Origin: Thaumarchaeota archaeon 13_1_40CM_4_38_7
Lineage (GTDB): Archaea > Thermoproteota > Nitrososphaeria > Nitrososphaerales > Nitrosopumilaceae
Assembly (NCBI GenBank): GCA_001917995.1
Contig: MNFB01000058.1
Location: 1-33,510, forward strand
DNA: 33,510 nt
Direction of reading: 5' to 3'
This document shows, piece after piece, positions 1 to 7,649 of the stretch; the first letter of the stretch is position 1; each line of letters starts with the position of its first letter. The translations under genes were made by a program, and so were the position numbers. Below the pieces are notes generated by a model, which saw nothing but the letters and a program-made list of their open reading frames with translations, did not search any database and was not told the DNA's origin.

Positions 1-1253
1 TTACAACTCTTACAGTACCAGATTGGGATCTCTGTTCCATAATATCTCCTTCTAGAGATTGGCCAATCAATTGATATGGATTCTAACCAATTCATCAGGA
101 TTTGTTTATGCATCGAAGGGTAAAAGATAATTTTCGAGCCTAAATCTCTTATCCTTTCTATAGAATCTTTTTGTTTAAGGTAATACTCTTCCATCGGTAT
201 TATTTCAATTGGAATTTTACTGCGCTCCGAGATTGGTGTTCTATGATTGATGCTCTCTGTTCTCTCTACAAATCCATGTTTTTGTAAATCTTCGATTATC
301 TTCTCTCGTGCTTGTTTTACTTTTAGTCCGGAATATTGCCCTGCGACTTCAGTCATGCGGCCATTTTTGCCAATTGCCACTATCTCTTGCAACTTGAATT
401 CTCTAAATAAAACGACATCATTTTGATCTCCGTAGCTGCAAACCATCACTGCACCAGAACCAAATTCTTTTTCTGCTGAAGGATGAGTCTTTATCTCAAC
501 CTCTCTATTTATTAAAGGAATTACTACTTTCTTATCGAGCAGATTAGTGTATCTTTCATCTTCGGGATTGACAACTATTGCCTGACAAGCACAAAGAAGT
601 TCAGGCCGGGTACTTGCAATTGTCAGTATTTGCTCAGATCCATTTATTTTGAATTTCATGTATACTAGTTTTGTTGGAATCTCTTCATAGGTGATTTCAG
701 CATCGGCAATAGTTGTGCCAGTTACCCAATCGTAGCTGTTTGGTCTATTTGCAATATAGATGAGCCCCTTTTTCCACAGTTCGATGAAAGTAGACTGTGT
801 TAGAATGCGATATAGTTCTGAATCCGTTCTGTAGTAATCTGAGAAATCGCCACTAAGACCTAAGCTTTTCATTATCTGTATCATTTCAGCTTCTAGATCA
901 TCAAGAGCTGTAGCACATAGTTTTAGGAACTCCCCACGGTCTGTCTCACGCATCTTTATGTTGTACTTTTTCTCTGTGTACATCTCAACTGGAAGACCAT
1001 TCCTGTCTATGCCTATTGGAAACAATACGTTTTTGCCCAACATTCTTGCGGTTCTTGCAATCATGTCTATCTGAGCATAGTGAGCCGCGGCTCCTATGTG
1101 CCATGGTCTTCCGGACGGATAGGGTGGAGGTGTGTCAATTACAAAGACATCCCCTTCAGGATGGAAATCATAAATTCGTGATTCTTGCCAATGCTTTAGA
1201 ATCTGTTTTTCAATCTCGGGATTCCATGCGGTTTCCTTTATCTTTGGTTCCAT
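1..1253 (-). CDS. valS: Valyl-tRNA synthetase (3' end beyond the window)
   Basis: This is a class I aminoacyl-tRNA synthetase that charges tRNA-Val in the cytoplasm. The reading frame is open from an ATG at 1253 to the left edge, so about 417 N-terminal residues are visible and the rest is cut off by the window. The nucleotide-binding signature reads PPYPSGRPWHIGA, with Ala in the last position of the usual HIGH box, followed by a Rossmann segment (GKNVLFPIGIDRNGLPVE). An editing (CP1) domain follows, and the visible end (SRRRYYGTEIPIWYC) returns to the catalytic core with the start of a zinc-binding cysteine pair. The gene lies 4 nt downstream of the nuclease-like/PTPS fusion on the same strand, so they are probably co-transcribed. 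The family call is firm; valine rather than isoleucine or leucine is judged from overall resemblance to archaeal ValS. Confidence 0.9.
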   Translation of the reverse strand, partial: MEPKIKETAWNPEIEKQILKHWQESRIYDFHPEGDVFVIDTPPPYPSGRPWHIGAAAHYAQIDMIARTARMLGKNVLFPIGIDRNGLPVEMYTEKKYNIKMRETDRGEFLKLCATALDDLEAEMIQIMKSLGLSGDFSDYYRTDSELYRILTQSTFIELWKKGLIYIANRPNSYDWVTGTTIADAEITYEEIPTKLVYMKFKINGSEQILTIASTRPELLCACQAIVVNPEDERYTNLLDKKVVIPLINREVEIKTHPSAEKEFGSGAVMVCSYGDQNDVVLFREFKLQEIVAIGKNGRMTEVAGQYSGLKVKQAREKIIEDLQKHGFVERTESINHRTPISERSKIPIEIIPMEEYYLKQKDSIERIRDLGSKIIFYPSMHKQILMNWLESISIDWPISRRRYYGTEIPIWYCKSC

Positions 1254-1257
1254 ATCA

Positions 1258-2079
1258 CTATGGCTTTGAAATTTGGGAGAGTATGTGGGCTCCTTTGTTA
1301 TAGCCCTCATAAATATAGACACCTACAGCTTCTATGTTCTTTGGCATTTTAGGAACTAGAAGTTTTATTATTTCAGTGGATAGATTTTCTACGGTAGCTT
1401 CTCCTTCTAATAGATATGTTGTATTTTTTGGAACTTGAAGGTCGAATCGACCCTTTGGGCCATCAAACACAACTTTGTAATGTAAATCATCTTCTTTTAT
1501 GAGATATTTTTTGTTTATGAAGAACTTATGATCCAGAATTGACATAGCTTCCTTTACGATCCTTTTAGCCTCTCCAAAATCTATCAGTAAATTATTTTTC
1601 ATCTCTCCTACTAATTCAACCATCACCAATGATGTATGGCCATGAAGGATTGAACATTTTTCTACTAACGGTAAAATGTGAGCATAATCAAATGCAAAGG
1701 AGGGATCTTCTATGAATATAGATCCAGTTTGCACTTCTTTTGTTTTGTACAATACAATGTCGTCTAGTTCCCTAAGCTGAGCTGCATATTTTGGATGACC
1801 TATTGCAATTATTTTGGTATCTGATAATTTGTGTTTGAGTTCTTTGTATTTTGAAATGTCTTTTTCATCATCTATAACTTCTATTAATCCCTTCTCAGTT
1901 TTAAAATCAACATTGATTCTCTTTCCATCTTTAAGTATGATGTCATATGCGTATTGATATTCTACTTCTAGGAATGTCAACATCTCAGCTATTGAAAGCT
2001 CCGTTCTACTCCTCAGAAGATTTCCTTTCTTGTCTATATATCGAAAATCTGAATCTAAAACTGCGGAACCACTTGGCAT
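1258..2079 (-). CDS. Fusion of a PD-(D/E)XK nuclease-like domain with a 6-pyruvoyl-tetrahydropterin synthase (QueD-like) domain
   Basis: This 273-aa protein has two parts. Residues 20-115 resemble a PD-(D/E)XK nuclease fold: Glu27 in a helix, Asp58 in NVDF and Glu67 in LIEV, but the usual Lys two residues after that Glu is Ile, so catalysis is doubtful. Residues 125-270 form a PTPS/QueD domain with a full set of site residues: zinc ligands His134, His146 and His148 (CSILHGH), candidate catalytic Cys142, Asp183-His184 (LDHKFF) and Glu231 (VENLSTE). The family acts on dihydroneopterin triphosphate, in preQ0/archaeosine or pterin synthesis. A TATA-like stretch at 2103-2113 sits about 28 nt before the ATG, suggesting a leaderless message. 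A pterin dehydratase lies just upstream and valS 4 nt downstream. Product specificity (QueD versus pterin) cannot be told from sequence. Confidence 0.8.
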   Translation of the reverse strand: MPSGSAVLDSDFRYIDKKGNLLRSRTELSIAEMLTFLEVEYQYAYDIILKDGKRINVDFKTEKGLIEVIDDEKDISKYKELKHKLSDTKIIAIGHPKYAAQLRELDDIVLYKTKEVQTGSIFIEDPSFAFDYAHILPLVEKCSILHGHTSLVMVELVGEMKNNLLIDFGEAKRIVKEAMSILDHKFFINKKYLIKEDDLHYKVVFDGPKGRFDLQVPKNTTYLLEGEATVENLSTEIIKLLVPKMPKNIEAVGVYIYEGYNKGAHILSQISKP

Positions 2080-2140
2080 TTGAAAAATTTTTGGTCTATC
2101 CGTATATAAATTCTGTACAGGTGTATTAGGAGTCCAAATT

Positions 2141-2428
2141 TTATTTCGCTAATGAATTTAGGATCTTCGCTAGGTTGATGTCGTTTTGAGTTATTCCACC
2201 CGCATCGTGAGTCACAAGGTCCACCTTTATCTTATTGTACACATTGAACCATTCAGGATGGTGATTCATTTTTTCTATATGGATTGCGGCTCTACTCATA
2301 AATCCAAACGCATCGATGAAATCCTTAAAGACAAAATCTTTGTGAAGTTTGCCATTCATTACATTCCATCCCGGTATGTCGGACAGCTCTTTTCTAATTT
2401 GTTCGTCAGAGAGTTTTTCAGGAGCCAT
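2141..2428 (-). CDS. Pterin-4a-carbinolamine dehydratase (PCD/DCoH family)
   Basis: A 95-aa protein of the usual length for this family, which dehydrates 4a-hydroxytetrahydropterins and acts in pterin recycling or related cofactor chemistry. The family signature is visible: the GWNV segment near residue 20, [11 protein letters not shown] in the first helix, then the catalytic histidine cluster [10 protein letters not shown] (about residues 52-61), and [12 protein letters not shown] near residue 75. The ATG at 2428 is 23 nt from a TATA box at 2446-2457 shared with the divergent PP-loop gene. The neighbour downstream contains a PTPS domain, so both enzymes probably handle pterins. No aromatic amino acid hydroxylase is visible in the window, so its substrate is unknown. 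Confidence 0.92.
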   Translation of the reverse strand: MAPEKLSDEQIRKELSDIPGWNVMNGKLHKDFVFKDFIDAFGFMSRAAIHIEKMNHHPEWFNVYNKIKVDLVTHDAGGITQNDINLAKILNSLAK

Positions 2429-2445
2429 AATTTTTTTTAACGAAC

Positions 2446-2457
2446 CTTATATTTAAC
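2446..2457. promoter_or_regulatory. Shared bidirectional TATA box
   Basis: The stretch CTTATATTTAAC reads as a TATA box on both strands (TTATAT one way, TTAAATATAA the other). Its centre is 23 nt from the ATG of the pterin dehydratase (2428, minus) and 26 nt from the TTG of the PP-loop protein (2477, plus), the normal archaeal TATA-to-start spacing for leaderless genes. One site probably serves both genes. This is inferred from spacing only. Confidence 0.5.
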
Positions 2458-2476
2458 TTTCAAAGGAACAAAAGCT

Positions 2477-3280
2477 TTGGAAATCTATGGTCCTGCAAGT
2501 AAGATGACAAATTTAGAAAAAAAATTACAACAAGAAATCATGGAATCAATACAAAATTTGGTAGATCCTAAAAAGATCGGAATAGCCTTTTCTGGTGGAG
2601 TAGACAGCTCTCTTCTTGCAAAAATTGCAACTGATCTAGGTTACGACGTATTACTGCTGACAATTGGATTTGATAATTCGCATGATATTAAATTCTCACA
2701 GGATATTGCAAAAATGTTAGGCAACAGGCATGTTGTGGAAATTATATCAACAAAAACATTTCCACAAATAGCAAAAAGAATTAGGATGATAATTAAGACT
2801 GATAATCTTTCTTGGCTAGAAAACTGTATAGCTTTTTACTATGTGTCTGTACTTGCAAAAAAACATGGTATCAAAAAAGTACTAACTGCAAATGGAATAG
2901 ATGAACTTTTTTGTGGTTACAATTCATACAGAGAAACAATTGCTCAAGGTACAAAGACTGTGGCAATAATGATGGAAAAGAAACTAGATAATGAAATCAA
3001 ACTAATGAAAGCTGTTAATTCTATAGCATCGGAATTTGGGGTCCAAGTATTACAACCACTTCTGTCAAAGGAATTCATTGAATTTGCGAAGAAAATACCG
3101 CTTGATGAAAAAATACGTGGCCCAGATGACTTGATGAGAAAACACATAATTCGCAAACTGGCATTATTATCTAATGTTCCACAAGAATCCGCACTAAAGA
3201 GGAAAAAAGCATTACAATACGGATCCCTTATTCACAAGAATGTTATGAAGATCAGAAAAACTTGGAACAAGATCTCATAA
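2477..3280 (+). CDS. PP-loop ATPase, asparagine-synthase-like C-terminal domain
   Basis: A 267-aa protein with the ATP-pyrophosphatase motif FSGGVDSSLLAKIA at about residues 38-51 and a second conserved segment NGIDELFCGYNSYRE near residue 140. These belong to the synthetase half of asparagine synthase (AsnB) and related adenylating amidotransferases. No N-terminal glutaminase domain is present, so it would need ammonia or another protein as nitrogen donor, or it modifies a different substrate. The TTG at 2477 is kept because it lies 26 nt from a TATA box; an in-frame ATG at 2504 is the alternative. The end overlaps the convergent purB gene by 29 nt. The fold is certain; the reaction is not. 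Confidence 0.8.
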   Translation: MEIYGPASKMTNLEKKLQQEIMESIQNLVDPKKIGIAFSGGVDSSLLAKIATDLGYDVLLLTIGFDNSHDIKFSQDIAKMLGNRHVVEIISTKTFPQIAKRIRMIIKTDNLSWLENCIAFYYVSVLAKKHGIKKVLTANGIDELFCGYNSYRETIAQGTKTVAIMMEKKLDNEIKLMKAVNSIASEFGVQVLQPLLSKEFIEFAKKIPLDEKIRGPDDLMRKHIIRKLALLSNVPQESALKRKKALQYGSLIHKNVMKIRKTWNKIS

Positions 3281-4613
3281 CTATGTTGTGAACATTTTTT
3301 ATTATTTGACTTGATGCACCAAGATGATTTTCAGGAATGAAAATCTTCTCTATCTCTTCCTCTGAAAGATGAGATGAAATTGCTAAGTCATTCTTTACAG
3401 CATCTCTAAAATCTGTACCATCTTCTGAAGAGGCAAATGCAATTCGTTGAATATCTTTGTATGCCTCAAATCTTGGCACGCCTTTCTTTATGAGCTCATC
3501 AAGTACAAATTCTGCGAAAATTTGTCCACGAGTAATCTCTAGATTTTGGCTTATCCTGTCTTCATTAACATGAAGTTCATTTAGAATTCTTGTCATTGTT
3601 TCCAACATTTCATCTAGCAGTATTGAGCTAGTTGGAAGTGTGAACCTTTCATTTGCAGAATTAGAAAGATCACGTTCATGCCACAATGGAATATTCTCAA
3701 ATGCCACAGAAATTTGGCTTCGTAGTAGCTTTGAAAGTGACGTAACACGCTCACTCTTTACAGGATTCCTCTTAACAGGAACTGCACTACTTCCCATCTG
3801 ACCTTTTCGAAAAGGTTCAGAGACTTCGGCTATCTCAGTTCTTTGCAGATTACGTATTTCTATGGCTATTTTCTCAAGTGTAGCTCCTATCAAAGCCGTA
3901 GAAAAAACATATTCAGCATATCTCTCGCGAGGAACTATCTGTGTAGTAACATCGGCAGGAAATAGAGAAAGTTTCTTTGCTACTCTCCTTTGAACCTCCA
4001 AGGCTTTCGAACCCATCAGTGACCCAGTACCAACTACACCCAGTGTTTTACATATCATTACGCGTTTTTTAAATTCCTCTATTCTCTCAACGTGCTTTGA
4101 CATCTCAAGTGCCCAATTTGCAAATTTCAAACCAAATGATATTATGCTTGCATGCTGACCATGAGTTCTTCCTACTGCAGGAACTTCTTTGTATTTTATA
4201 GCTAGTCGAGATAAAATTAAAGCTAATTTCGCAACTTTGGGTTCTATGATGCGAATAGCATCACGAATTTGCAAAGAATTACTAGTATCCACTAAATCGT
4301 TGCTTGTTAAACCATAGTGTATCCATGGCTTTGCTGAAGGTCTGCATATTTCACTTAGTGCTTCTACTAACGCGGCCGTGTCGTGATCACTTTTTACTTC
4401 TAATTTTTTTACTCTGTTAACAGTAATTTTTCCAGATCTTGCCATTGATGAAATGTTTTGAGCAGCCTTCTTCGGTATAATTCCAATTTCTGATTGTAAC
4501 TGGGCTACGGCTGCCTCTATCTCTAACTGATATTCAATTTTCTTCTGGTCATCAAATATTTCCTTCATCTGTTTTGTCCCATATCGCCCGCCATCAATAG
4601 GTAAGATTGCCAT
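3252..4613 (-). CDS. purB: Adenylosuccinate lyase
   Basis: This 453-aa enzyme splits adenylosuccinate to AMP and SAICAR to AICAR in purine synthesis. The fumarase/aspartase superfamily signature is clear: GSSAVPVKRNP at 274-284, the flexible catalytic loop carrying the active-site Ser, together with the RTHGQHA segment at 149-155, TSND at 103-106 and SDHDT near residue 77. Length and order match archaeal PurB. The ATG at 4613 follows a TATA-like stretch about 27 nt upstream, which directly abuts a perfect inverted repeat (4642-4660) that could be an operator. Its partner purA lies at 19281 on the other strand. The 3' end overlaps the PP-loop gene by 29 nt. Confidence 0.97.
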   Translation of the reverse strand: MAILPIDGGRYGTKQMKEIFDDQKKIEYQLEIEAAVAQLQSEIGIIPKKAAQNISSMARSGKITVNRVKKLEVKSDHDTAALVEALSEICRPSAKPWIHYGLTSNDLVDTSNSLQIRDAIRIIEPKVAKLALILSRLAIKYKEVPAVGRTHGQHASIISFGLKFANWALEMSKHVERIEEFKKRVMICKTLGVVGTGSLMGSKALEVQRRVAKKLSLFPADVTTQIVPRERYAEYVFSTALIGATLEKIAIEIRNLQRTEIAEVSEPFRKGQMGSSAVPVKRNPVKSERVTSLSKLLRSQISVAFENIPLWHERDLSNSANERFTLPTSSILLDEMLETMTRILNELHVNEDRISQNLEITRGQIFAEFVLDELIKKGVPRFEAYKDIQRIAFASSEDGTDFRDAVKNDLAISSHLSEEEIEKIFIPENHLGASSQIIKNVHNIVMRSCSKFF

Positions 4614-4641
4614 AACTGAGATGGATTATTCTAGGAAAATA

Positions 4642-4660
4642 AATCTACTTGATGTAGATT
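4642..4660. promoter_or_regulatory. Perfect 7-bp inverted repeat at the purB promoter
   Basis: AATCTAC and GTAGATT form a perfect inverted repeat around a 5-nt spacer (TTGAT). Its left arm runs into the probable purB TATA box, read on the minus strand as GATTTATTTT about 27 nt before the purB ATG. The position would suit a repressor or activator of purB. It is also upstream of the divergent small ORF at 4721. A regulatory role is inferred; no cognate protein can be named. Confidence 0.35.
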
Positions 4661-4720
4661 GTACGGTATCCAGTAACACTAGTCTTTTATACATATCTCC
4701 GCTCAGAGCAACTGGCTAGC

Positions 4721-4852
4721 ATGAAGAAGGCAAGGAAAAATTTGACTGATAATAAAGACAACAACCACAACGATTCCAAACATGATGCCTTGCCTCTAGA
4801 TGGAAAGAAATTACATGATTTGTACAGGCATACTACAAAACTGATAAAATAG
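4721..4852 (+). CDS. Small basic/polar hypothetical protein (43 aa)
   Basis: An ATG-to-TAG frame of 43 codons encodes a hydrophilic peptide starting MKKARKNLTDNKDN and ending in KLIK, with Asn/Asp/His-rich and Lys/Arg-rich segments and no membrane span. A good TATA box (CTTTTATACAT, 4684-4694) lies about 30 nt before the ATG, which is the main reason to call it. It sits between the divergent purB and the co-directional rtcB, and a separate TATA box precedes rtcB. I recognise no family. It could also be a short untranslated transcript. Confidence 0.45.
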   Translation: MKKARKNLTDNKDNNHNDSKHDALPLDGKKLHDLYRHTTKLIK

Positions 4853-4919
4853 TAATCTGAAATTACTTGTTTTACCCATGATTTAAATTGTGTAGAGATT
4901 CCTTTTTTCGCAGAAAGAA

Positions 4920-6371
4920 ATGGGCTCACTGATTCCAAAAAAAGTAGGAAATATGGAATATCGTATAGAAGCAGATTCATCTCGCGGAATGAAAGTTCCA
5001 GTCACAATATATGCTGATGAAGAATTGCTACAAAAGATGCTTACAGATAGAACAATTACACAAGCCGTAAATGTTTCGACCTTACCCGGAGTTCAAAAAC
5101 ACGTTGTAGTCTTACCAGATGGTCATGAGGGATATGGATTCCCTGTTGGGGGTGTAGCTGCTATGGATGCAGAGGAGGGAATGATAAGTCCTGGCGGAGT
5201 GGGTTATGACATTAACTGTGGTGTTAGGCTTATTAAAACAAATCTTAACGAGAAAGATGTTAGACCAAGACTTAGAGATTTAGTAACAGAGCTATTCAAA
5301 TCAATTCCATCTGGTGTTGGATCAAAAGGAGCAGTAAAGCTCAGCTCGTCTGATCTGGATGAAGTACTTGTAAGAGGAGTACAATGGGCAGTTAATCATG
5401 GTTATGGATCCAAAGATGATGCGGATGTATGCGAAGAAAATGGACAGATAAAAAACGCAGATCCAAGCAAAGTATCTCCTACAGCACGTAAACGGGGCGC
5501 TCCTCAACTAGGGAGCCTTGGTTCAGGCAATCATTTTCTCGAAGTTCAACGAGTTGAACAAATTCATGATAAAGAGGCAGCCAACAGAATGGGCATTTAC
5601 AACGAAGGCCAAATCACAGTGTTAATTCACTGTGGTTCTAGAGGATTTGGGCATCAAGTGTGTAGTGATTACCTCAGGGTATCTGAGCAAGCACTTCAAA
5701 AATACAAGATCAATCTAGTAGACAGAGAACTTGCCTGCGTACCCAATTCATCGGAAGAAGGAGAATCATATAGAAAAGCTATGTTTGCTGCATTAAACTT
5801 TGCATGGAGTAACCGACAGATGATTACTCACTGGACAAGAAAGGCCTTCGAAAGGGTTTTCAAGCAAACTGAATCTGATCTTGATATGAAACTAATCTAT
5901 GATGTGGCGCACAATATAGCAAAGATAGAAAAGCACAATATAGACGGTCATCTAAAATCAGTAGTTGTTCATAGAAAAGGAGCAACAAGAGCCTTCCCAA
6001 AAGGTAGAGAAGAAATACCGCAAAAGTATAGAGACATAGGACAACCTGTTTTCATACCAGGATCGATGGGAACTGCTAGCTGGATTCTTTTGGGAAAACC
6101 GGGCTCGATGGATCTAAGCTTTGGTTCTACAGCTCATGGTGCAGGCAGAATGATGTCCAGATCCGCAGCAAGACGTATCTTCACTGAAAACCAAGTACAA
6201 AAATCCTTAGATGATAAAGGAATTTTCATCAAAGCTCTTACAAGGGAAGGAGTGGTAGAAGAAACACCAGAAGCATATAAGAACGTGGACGCTGTAGCCA
6301 ACGTTTCACATGAGCTTGGGATAGCAACAAAAGTGGTTAGGCTTGTACCTATTGGAGTAATCAAGGGATGA
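4920..6371 (+). CDS. rtcB: RtcB-type tRNA-splicing ligase (RNA 3'-phosphate to 5'-OH ligase)
   Basis: This 483-aa enzyme joins tRNA exon halves after splicing, using GTP and Mn2+, and can also seal broken RNA. The metal-binding set expected for the family is visible: Asp97 and Cys100 in GYDINCG, a His in LGSGNHFLEV, a His in IHCGSRGFGH and another in YDVAHNIAK. The guanylated histidine is expected in the STAHGAGR motif near residue 408. No intein interrupts it, unlike some Pyrococcus homologues. A TATA-like stretch at 4881-4889 gives a leader of about 9 nt. The stop overlaps the next gene's ATG by 4 nt (ATGA), so the PDCD5-family gene is translationally coupled. Confidence 0.97.
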   Translation: MGSLIPKKVGNMEYRIEADSSRGMKVPVTIYADEELLQKMLTDRTITQAVNVSTLPGVQKHVVVLPDGHEGYGFPVGGVAAMDAEEGMISPGGVGYDINCGVRLIKTNLNEKDVRPRLRDLVTELFKSIPSGVGSKGAVKLSSSDLDEVLVRGVQWAVNHGYGSKDDADVCEENGQIKNADPSKVSPTARKRGAPQLGSLGSGNHFLEVQRVEQIHDKEAANRMGIYNEGQITVLIHCGSRGFGHQVCSDYLRVSEQALQKYKINLVDRELACVPNSSEEGESYRKAMFAALNFAWSNRQMITHWTRKAFERVFKQTESDLDMKLIYDVAHNIAKIEKHNIDGHLKSVVVHRKGATRAFPKGREEIPQKYRDIGQPVFIPGSMGTASWILLGKPGSMDLSFGSTAHGAGRMMSRSAARRIFTENQVQKSLDDKGIFIKALTREGVVEETPEAYKNVDAVANVSHELGIATKVVRLVPIGVIKG

Positions 6372-6796
6372 CCGAAGAAGACAAGGAATTAGAGCTTTTG
6401 AAGGCAAAAAGACTACGTGAGATGCAAAAAAACCTCTCTCAAAGACAAAGATCTGAGGAACCAAAGGAAATCCCTGTGACAACATCTCCTAGAGAAATGG
6501 TCGTTAAACAACTGGGGTACCGAGGTCTTGAAGTCCTCGAAAATGCAGAGGCCCAATTTCCAGAAGAGACTAGACTTGTAACAGCAAAACTTGTAGAGCT
6601 TATTCAAGCAGGAGAGATTACTGAAATAATTGACGGTGGTAAATTATTGACACTTTTTCGTTCTTTAGGAATTAGAGTACGCGTACAAACTACCATAAAT
6701 GTTGAACAAGATGGAAAGTTGGTATCTTGGTCTGATAAAATAAAGGGAGTTCGGAACACAGAATCCCAAGAGACCACCACTGATGAGAATCCCTAA
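6368..6796 (+). CDS. PDCD5-family (TFAR19-related) DNA-binding protein
   Basis: A 142-aa protein with a charged N-terminal helix (residues 1-30, rich in Lys, Arg, Glu and Leu), a core helical bundle from about residue 50 to 110 in which YRGLEVLENAEAQFPEETR and VELIQAGEITEI match the PDCD5 pattern, and a polar tail. Archaeal members bind DNA or nucleic acid weakly; the cellular role is not settled. It overlaps rtcB by 4 nt (6368-6371). The region after residue 105 (VRVQTTINVEQDGK) is a short beta-like extension. The family assignment comes from pattern recall and is fairly confident. Confidence 0.75.
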   Translation: MTEEDKELELLKAKRLREMQKNLSQRQRSEEPKEIPVTTSPREMVVKQLGYRGLEVLENAEAQFPEETRLVTAKLVELIQAGEITEIIDGGKLLTLFRSLGIRVRVQTTINVEQDGKLVSWSDKIKGVRNTESQETTTDENP

Positions 6797-6879
6797 CAAG
6801 TATATTAAGTAGACAAGCAAATTTTTTCTGGTGCAATTAGATAACAGTAAGATGAAATCTCGTCTGACTATAATTTGTA

Positions 6880-7218
6880 ATGAGGACCATATTTATGAAT
6901 GGTAGGTCAACTATTCTTGAAATTGCAACAACCAAATACGAAACTGATAGAGAACTTGTTTCCTCCGCTATGGATAGCCTGCAAACCCTTTGTGGTGTGA
7001 AAGATGGTTTTCTAATTAGTAATCCCATGGAAAGGTTTGGTTGGGCATTTTTTAAGATACTAGTGAAAACTGAGTTATTGTCTGCCATTCAACTGAAGCT
7101 TGGAGATCAAATTACACGTTCCAAAGGAAAAAAACCGGAGGAAAAATTTGTAAAATTCATGACGAATTTCTTTGAATACAAAAATGCGAAAGTAAAAGTG
7201 AAGCTGATAGAAGACTAA
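6880..7218 (+). CDS. Conserved-looking hypothetical protein (112 aa), start uncertain
   Basis: I recognise no family. The product is a soluble mixed alpha/beta protein with a long helical middle ([18 protein letters not shown]) and a Lys-rich C-terminus. Three starts compete: ATG 6880, ATG 6895 (24 nt from a TATA-like ACTATAATTT at 6867-6876), and a GTG at 6830 in another frame that sits 26 nt from a better TATA box (6799-6811) but stops at 6904. The last case would mean an upstream mini-ORF or a frameshift. The stop codon overlaps that of uS11 (7215-7218, CTAA). It may share a role with rtcB or the PDCD5 protein only by proximity. Confidence 0.65.
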   Translation: MRTIFMNGRSTILEIATTKYETDRELVSSAMDSLQTLCGVKDGFLISNPMERFGWAFFKILVKTELLSAIQLKLGDQITRSKGKKPEEKFVKFMTNFFEYKNAKVKVKLIED

Positions 7219-7616
7219 ACTCTTCTTCCTCTTTTTCCGCCTTTCTTTCTAGTCGTATCATGTGGAATAGGAGTTACATCATCAATTCTTCCTATCTTAA
7301 AACCTCCTCTAGCTAATGCTCTGATTGCAGCTTGTGCTCCAGGTCCTGGAACTCTTGAACCTACTCCTCCGACGGCTCTTACTCTTATGTGAAGCCCAGT
7401 GAAACCCTTGTCATGAGCAGCTTCAACTACTGCAGCAGTTGACTTCATAGCTGCATAGGGAGAAGATTCGTATCTATCAGCATTAACATGCCTTCCTCCA
7501 GAACTGATTGAAACAGTTTCGGCTCCTGACAAGTCAGTTATGTGAACAATAGTATTGTTATAACTGCTGTAAATGTGAGCTACGCCCCATTTTTCCTTAG
7601 TTTCCTGTTCAGACAA
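7215..7616 (-). CDS. rps11: Small ribosomal subunit protein uS11
   Basis: This 133-aa protein binds the platform of the 30S subunit beside the 3' end of 16S rRNA. It is unmistakable: [20 protein letters not shown] at the start, [10 protein letters not shown], the [11 protein letters not shown] strand, [14 protein letters not shown] and the basic tail GGKRGRRV. The start is TTG at 7616; a TATA-like TTTTTTAAAC lies about 25 nt upstream, so the message is likely leaderless. In this window it stands apart from uS13 and uS4, with which it is often grouped. Its stop overlaps that of the convergent gene by 4 nt. Confidence 0.98.
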   Translation of the reverse strand: MSEQETKEKWGVAHIYSSYNNTIVHITDLSGAETVSISSGGRHVNADRYESSPYAAMKSTAAVVEAAHDKGFTGLHIRVRAVGGVGSRVPGPGAQAAIRALARGGFKIGRIDDVTPIPHDTTRKKGGKRGRRV

Positions 7617-7649
7617 CAGTTCAAAACTCTTTGACGGGTTTAAAAAACA

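Noticed and set aside
4687-4980. Minus-strand open frame of 97 codons opposite the small ORF and the rtcB start
   Set aside because: It runs antisense through the start of rtcB, is low in complexity and rich in Leu/Phe/Ser, has no TATA box, and the plus-strand genes explain the region better.
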